This document shows positions 62,097 through 64,000 of a DNA stretch of 64,000 bases, piece after piece (the first letter of the stretch is position 1; each line of letters opens with the position of its first letter). The position numbers and the translations under genes are program-made. This stretch comes from Thalassospiraceae bacterium LMO-SO8 (GTDB taxonomy: Bacteria; Pseudomonadota; Alphaproteobacteria; Rhodospirillales; Casp-alpha2), in contig CP134226.1 in the NCBI GenBank assembly GCA_031655335.1, positions 1,674,001-1,738,000 of the forward strand, read 5' to 3'. The notes under the pieces are model-generated. The model was not told the origin of the DNA, did not search any database, and worked only from the letters and a program-made list of their open reading frames with translations.

Positions 62097-62696
62097 ATGC
62101 GCCTTTTCGTCGGATTGGACCTGCCCGAAGACCTTCGTCTCACCCTTGGCCTGCTGCGCGCCGGCATCAACGGGGCGCGCTGGGTTCCCCCGGAAAACTT
62201 CCACATCACGCTGCGCTTCATCGGCGAGGCCGACCGCCATCAGGCGGCCGACCTGGACGACGCCTTGGCCGACATCGACGTGCCGGCCTTCGATCTGGCC
62301 TTTCACGGGGTCGGCAGCTTCGCCTCGCGCGGGCGGCTGCGGGCGATCTGGGCCGGGCTCGAATCCTCGGGCGCGCTTGTCCATCTGCACGACAAGGTGG
62401 AGCGTGCCGCGATCCGCGCCGGCTTCGCCGTGGAACAGCGCAAGTTCAAGCCGCACGTCACCCTGGCCCGGCTCAAGGGCACGCCGGAGGTCGCCGCGCA
62501 GCGGTTTCTCGAAGACCATGCCGGGTTCACGACCCGGCCCTTCACGGTGGACCGCTTCGTCTTGTTCGAAAGCACGCTGGGCGGCGAGGGGGCGCATTAC
62601 ACGCCGGTCTGCCGCTATCCGCTCGGCACCTTCGATTACGCCGACTACGGCGATTTCGAGGATCTGGCCGCCGACTACGCCGACAGCGAGGTCTAG
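62097..62696 (+). CDS. thpR: RNA 2',3'-cyclic phosphodiesterase
   Basis: A 199-residue 2H phosphoesterase with both catalytic motifs, HITL (about residue 42) and HVTL (about 121). FVGLDLPED at the start and WVPPENFHITL are family signatures. It hydrolyses RNA cyclic phosphates (formerly LigT). The ATG follows AAGGAGG. Its TAG overlaps the convergent HAD gene stop. Confidence 0.93.
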   Translation: MRLFVGLDLPEDLRLTLGLLRAGINGARWVPPENFHITLRFIGEADRHQAADLDDALADIDVPAFDLAFHGVGSFASRGRLRAIWAGLESSGALVHLHDKVERAAIRAGFAVEQRKFKPHVTLARLKGTPEVAAQRFLEDHAGFTTRPFTVDRFVLFESTLGGEGAHYTPVCRYPLGTFDYADYGDFEDLAADYADSEV

Positions 62697-63346
62697 GCGC
62701 CCTTGATCAGGTCCGGCAGGCGCGTCATGTCGTCGAACACGGTCTCGGCCCCGGCCGCCATCAGGGTCTCGCCGTAATGCGCGACCTCCCGGGCGTGGGA
62801 GGCCCCGGTGAAGCCGAGGACCCGCATGCCCGCGCGCCGCGCCCCCGTCACCCCGGCGGTGGAATCCTCGATCACCAGGCAATCTTCCGGCGCCCGGCCC
62901 ATGGCGTTGGCGGCATGAAGGAACAGGTCCGGCGCCGGTTTGCCCTGCTTGACCATGCCGGCGGAAAACAGGTGCGGCTTGAAGAACGGCAGCAGGCCGG
63001 TGACCCCCAGGGTCGTCTCGATCTTCACGATCGGGCCCGACGAGGCGACGCAGCGGTCGTGGGTCAACTCCCGCACCATCTCCAGAACACCGGGCATGGG
63101 TTTCAATTCGCGCTGGAAGGCTTCCCGGTCCTTGACCTTCAGGGTTTCGATGAAATCGTCGGGCACTTCGACGCCCTCGCCGCGCACCAGGTTGACGACA
63201 TCGGTCATCCATTTGCCGGTGAAGCGTTCGCGGCACTGCTTGGCGGTGATGGCATAGCCCAGGGCCGACAGCTGGCCGGCCAGCACGCGCGACGCGATCA
63301 TCTCGCTGTCCACCAGGACGCCGTCGCAGTCGAATATCAGAAGCAT
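62693..63346 (-). CDS. HAD-superfamily phosphatase (beta-phosphoglucomutase-like)
   Basis: A 217-residue HAD hydrolase with motif I FDCDGVLVDSE (nucleophile D7), a four-helix cap, motif II SSG, motif III KPAPDLF and motif IV VIEDSTAGV. It resembles GPH/YieH-type phosphoglycolate, pyrimidine nucleotide or sugar phosphatases. Specific substrate unknown. Confidence 0.9.
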   Translation of the reverse strand: MLLIFDCDGVLVDSEMIASRVLAGQLSALGYAITAKQCRERFTGKWMTDVVNLVRGEGVEVPDDFIETLKVKDREAFQRELKPMPGVLEMVRELTHDRCVASSGPIVKIETTLGVTGLLPFFKPHLFSAGMVKQGKPAPDLFLHAANAMGRAPEDCLVIEDSTAGVTGARRAGMRVLGFTGASHAREVAHYGETLMAAGAETVFDDMTRLPDLIKGA

Positions 63347-63437
63347 GGGTCACTCGCCGAATGAGAGGAGGGGCGGCGCAGGTGTACGGGCAGCGGGTGT
63401 TGTTTGTAAAGGACGCACCGCGCCCGCGCGGTTCGGA

Positions 63438-63917
63438 TCAGCGCGCCAGGTCGGTTTCGCGGATGTGCTCGAGCAACCCCCGGGACGCGGCCTCGATCAT
63501 GTCCAGCACCTTTTCGAACCCGTCGCCGGGGCCGTAGTAGGGATCGGGGACTTCCGTCAGGCCCAGGTGCGGCGCGAAGGCGAGGAACATGTGCAGACGG
63601 TCCCCCCGTCCCTTGGACGCCAGCAGGGACAGGGCGGCGTGGTTGCGCCGGTCCATGGCGAGGACGTAGTCGAAATCCTCGAAATCCTGGGCCCGGGCCT
63701 GGCGGCAGCGCAGGTCCGACAGATCGACGCCCCGGTGCTTGGCGGCTTCCTGGGCCCGGGGGTCCGGCGGTTCGCCGATATGCCAGTCGCTGGTGCCTGC
63801 GGAATCGGTTTTGATGACGGCGTCCAGGCCCTCCCGGCGGACAAGGTCGCGGAACACGCCCTCGGCCGTGGGCGAGCGGCAGATGTTGCCAAGGCAGACG
63901 AACAGAACGTTGACCAG
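63438..63917 (-). CDS. Low-molecular-weight protein tyrosine phosphatase with CTG start
   Basis: A 159-residue LMW-PTP when read from the CTG at 63917. The P-loop CLGNICRS begins at about residue 8, and the general acid is in VPDPYYG near residue 126. The GTG at 63857 would remove the P-loop, so the true start must lie upstream; the in-frame codons between the upstream stop and the P-loop include no ATG, GTG or TTG, only CTG. GAGAGGG lies about six bases before the 63917 CTG. It may dephosphorylate a BY-kinase of glycan synthesis or act elsewhere. Confidence 0.85.
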   Translation of the reverse strand: MVNVLFVCLGNICRSPTAEGVFRDLVRREGLDAVIKTDSAGTSDWHIGEPPDPRAQEAAKHRGVDLSDLRCRQARAQDFEDFDYVLAMDRRNHAALSLLASKGRGDRLHMFLAFAPHLGLTEVPDPYYGPGDGFEKVLDMIEAASRGLLEHIRETDLAR

Positions 63918-63993
63918 GGTGCGGCCCTCTCTCTTATAGTGCGGCGGTGATACCAGGGGCGTAGTTTACGCGCGGCGGAGAGGCGCAACAACC

Positions 63994-64000
63994 ATGGCCG
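63994..64000 (+). CDS. 5' end of a possible plus-strand gene
   Basis: An ATG followed by GCC runs off the window. GGCGGAGAGG lies about 10-19 bases upstream, a plausible ribosome site, and the gene would be divergent from the LMW-PTP gene. Nothing of the product is visible. Confidence 0.3.

Noticed and set aside
60684-63353. An 889-codon open frame on the minus strand spanning several genes
   Set aside because: It lies opposite FIST and thpR and in another frame of the HAD gene, which are all recognised families. The translation is a low-complexity Arg/Gly/Ala pattern typical of antisense frames in GC-rich DNA.

Overview
The window is GC-rich and densely coded, and it looks like chromosomal DNA of an alphaproteobacterium, most likely of the Rhodospirillales type. 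The evidence is conserved alphaproteobacterial neighbourhoods: tsaD-gpsA divergent from hemC-hemD-mic60-hemY, a heparinase II/III gene next to rsmB with a divergent SdhAF4 (DUF1674) gene, an ScfR-type XRE regulator, and the tesA/ybbA/ybbP divergon. No transposase, integrase, CRISPR array or rRNA operon is visible. The species cannot be named from the sequence.

Region 1 (about 1-9860, minus strand) is a surface-sugar operon. A winged-helix regulator with a Rossmann-like C-terminal domain and a NusG/RfaH-like factor come first. They are followed by a complete GDP-sugar-type legionaminic acid pathway: legF, legB, legC, a fused legG-legI, a NeuD/LegH-type acetyltransferase and a PtmE-like CBS-nucleotidyltransferase. 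Next come a methyltransferase, an acyl carrier protein and a MaoC hydratase, which may supply or alter an acyl or methyl decoration. Most junctions overlap by 4-8 bases, so this is probably one transcript. Its promoter carries two tandem GTTCA-N5-TGAAC palindromes exactly 22 bp apart. A 14-bp perfect hairpin ending in an ops-like GCGGTAGC element lies just before legF.

Region 2 (about 9900-27560) is an accessory glycan or envelope locus: three radical-SAM enzymes (one with a B12-binding domain), two GT2 glycosyltransferases, a full-length asparagine synthase-type amidotransferase, three kinds of polytopic GT-C-like proteins (including a tandem paralogous pair), an O-antigen ligase-like protein and a heparinase II/III-like lyase. 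The 11.5-19.9 kb part is visibly richer in A/T than its flanks and changes strand often, which suggests assembly by transfer. This is the least understood part of the window.

Region 3 (about 27.6-42 kb) is mostly metabolism: rsmB, sdhAF4, a TPR protein, an unusual leaderless periplasmic-binding-type protein, a ketopantoate reductase-like protein beside an ScfR regulator, an IorAB-type molybdenum hydroxylase, a gluconolactonase-like/gnd/gntK operon (lactone to gluconate to 6-phosphogluconate to ribulose 5-phosphate) and acetyl-CoA synthetase.

Region 4 (about 42-64 kb) is conserved housekeeping: a Rieske protein, YCII protein, gpsA, tsaD, hemC, hemD, the alphaproteobacterial Mic60 homologue, hemY, tRNA-Thr(CGT), a large membrane protein, a J-domain protein, an SDR, a D-2-hydroxyacid dehydrogenase, a Bax-inhibitor-1 protein, the YbbA/YbbP transporter with a TesA-like esterase, a FIST sensor protein, thpR, a HAD phosphatase and a low-molecular-weight tyrosine phosphatase that appears to use a CTG start.
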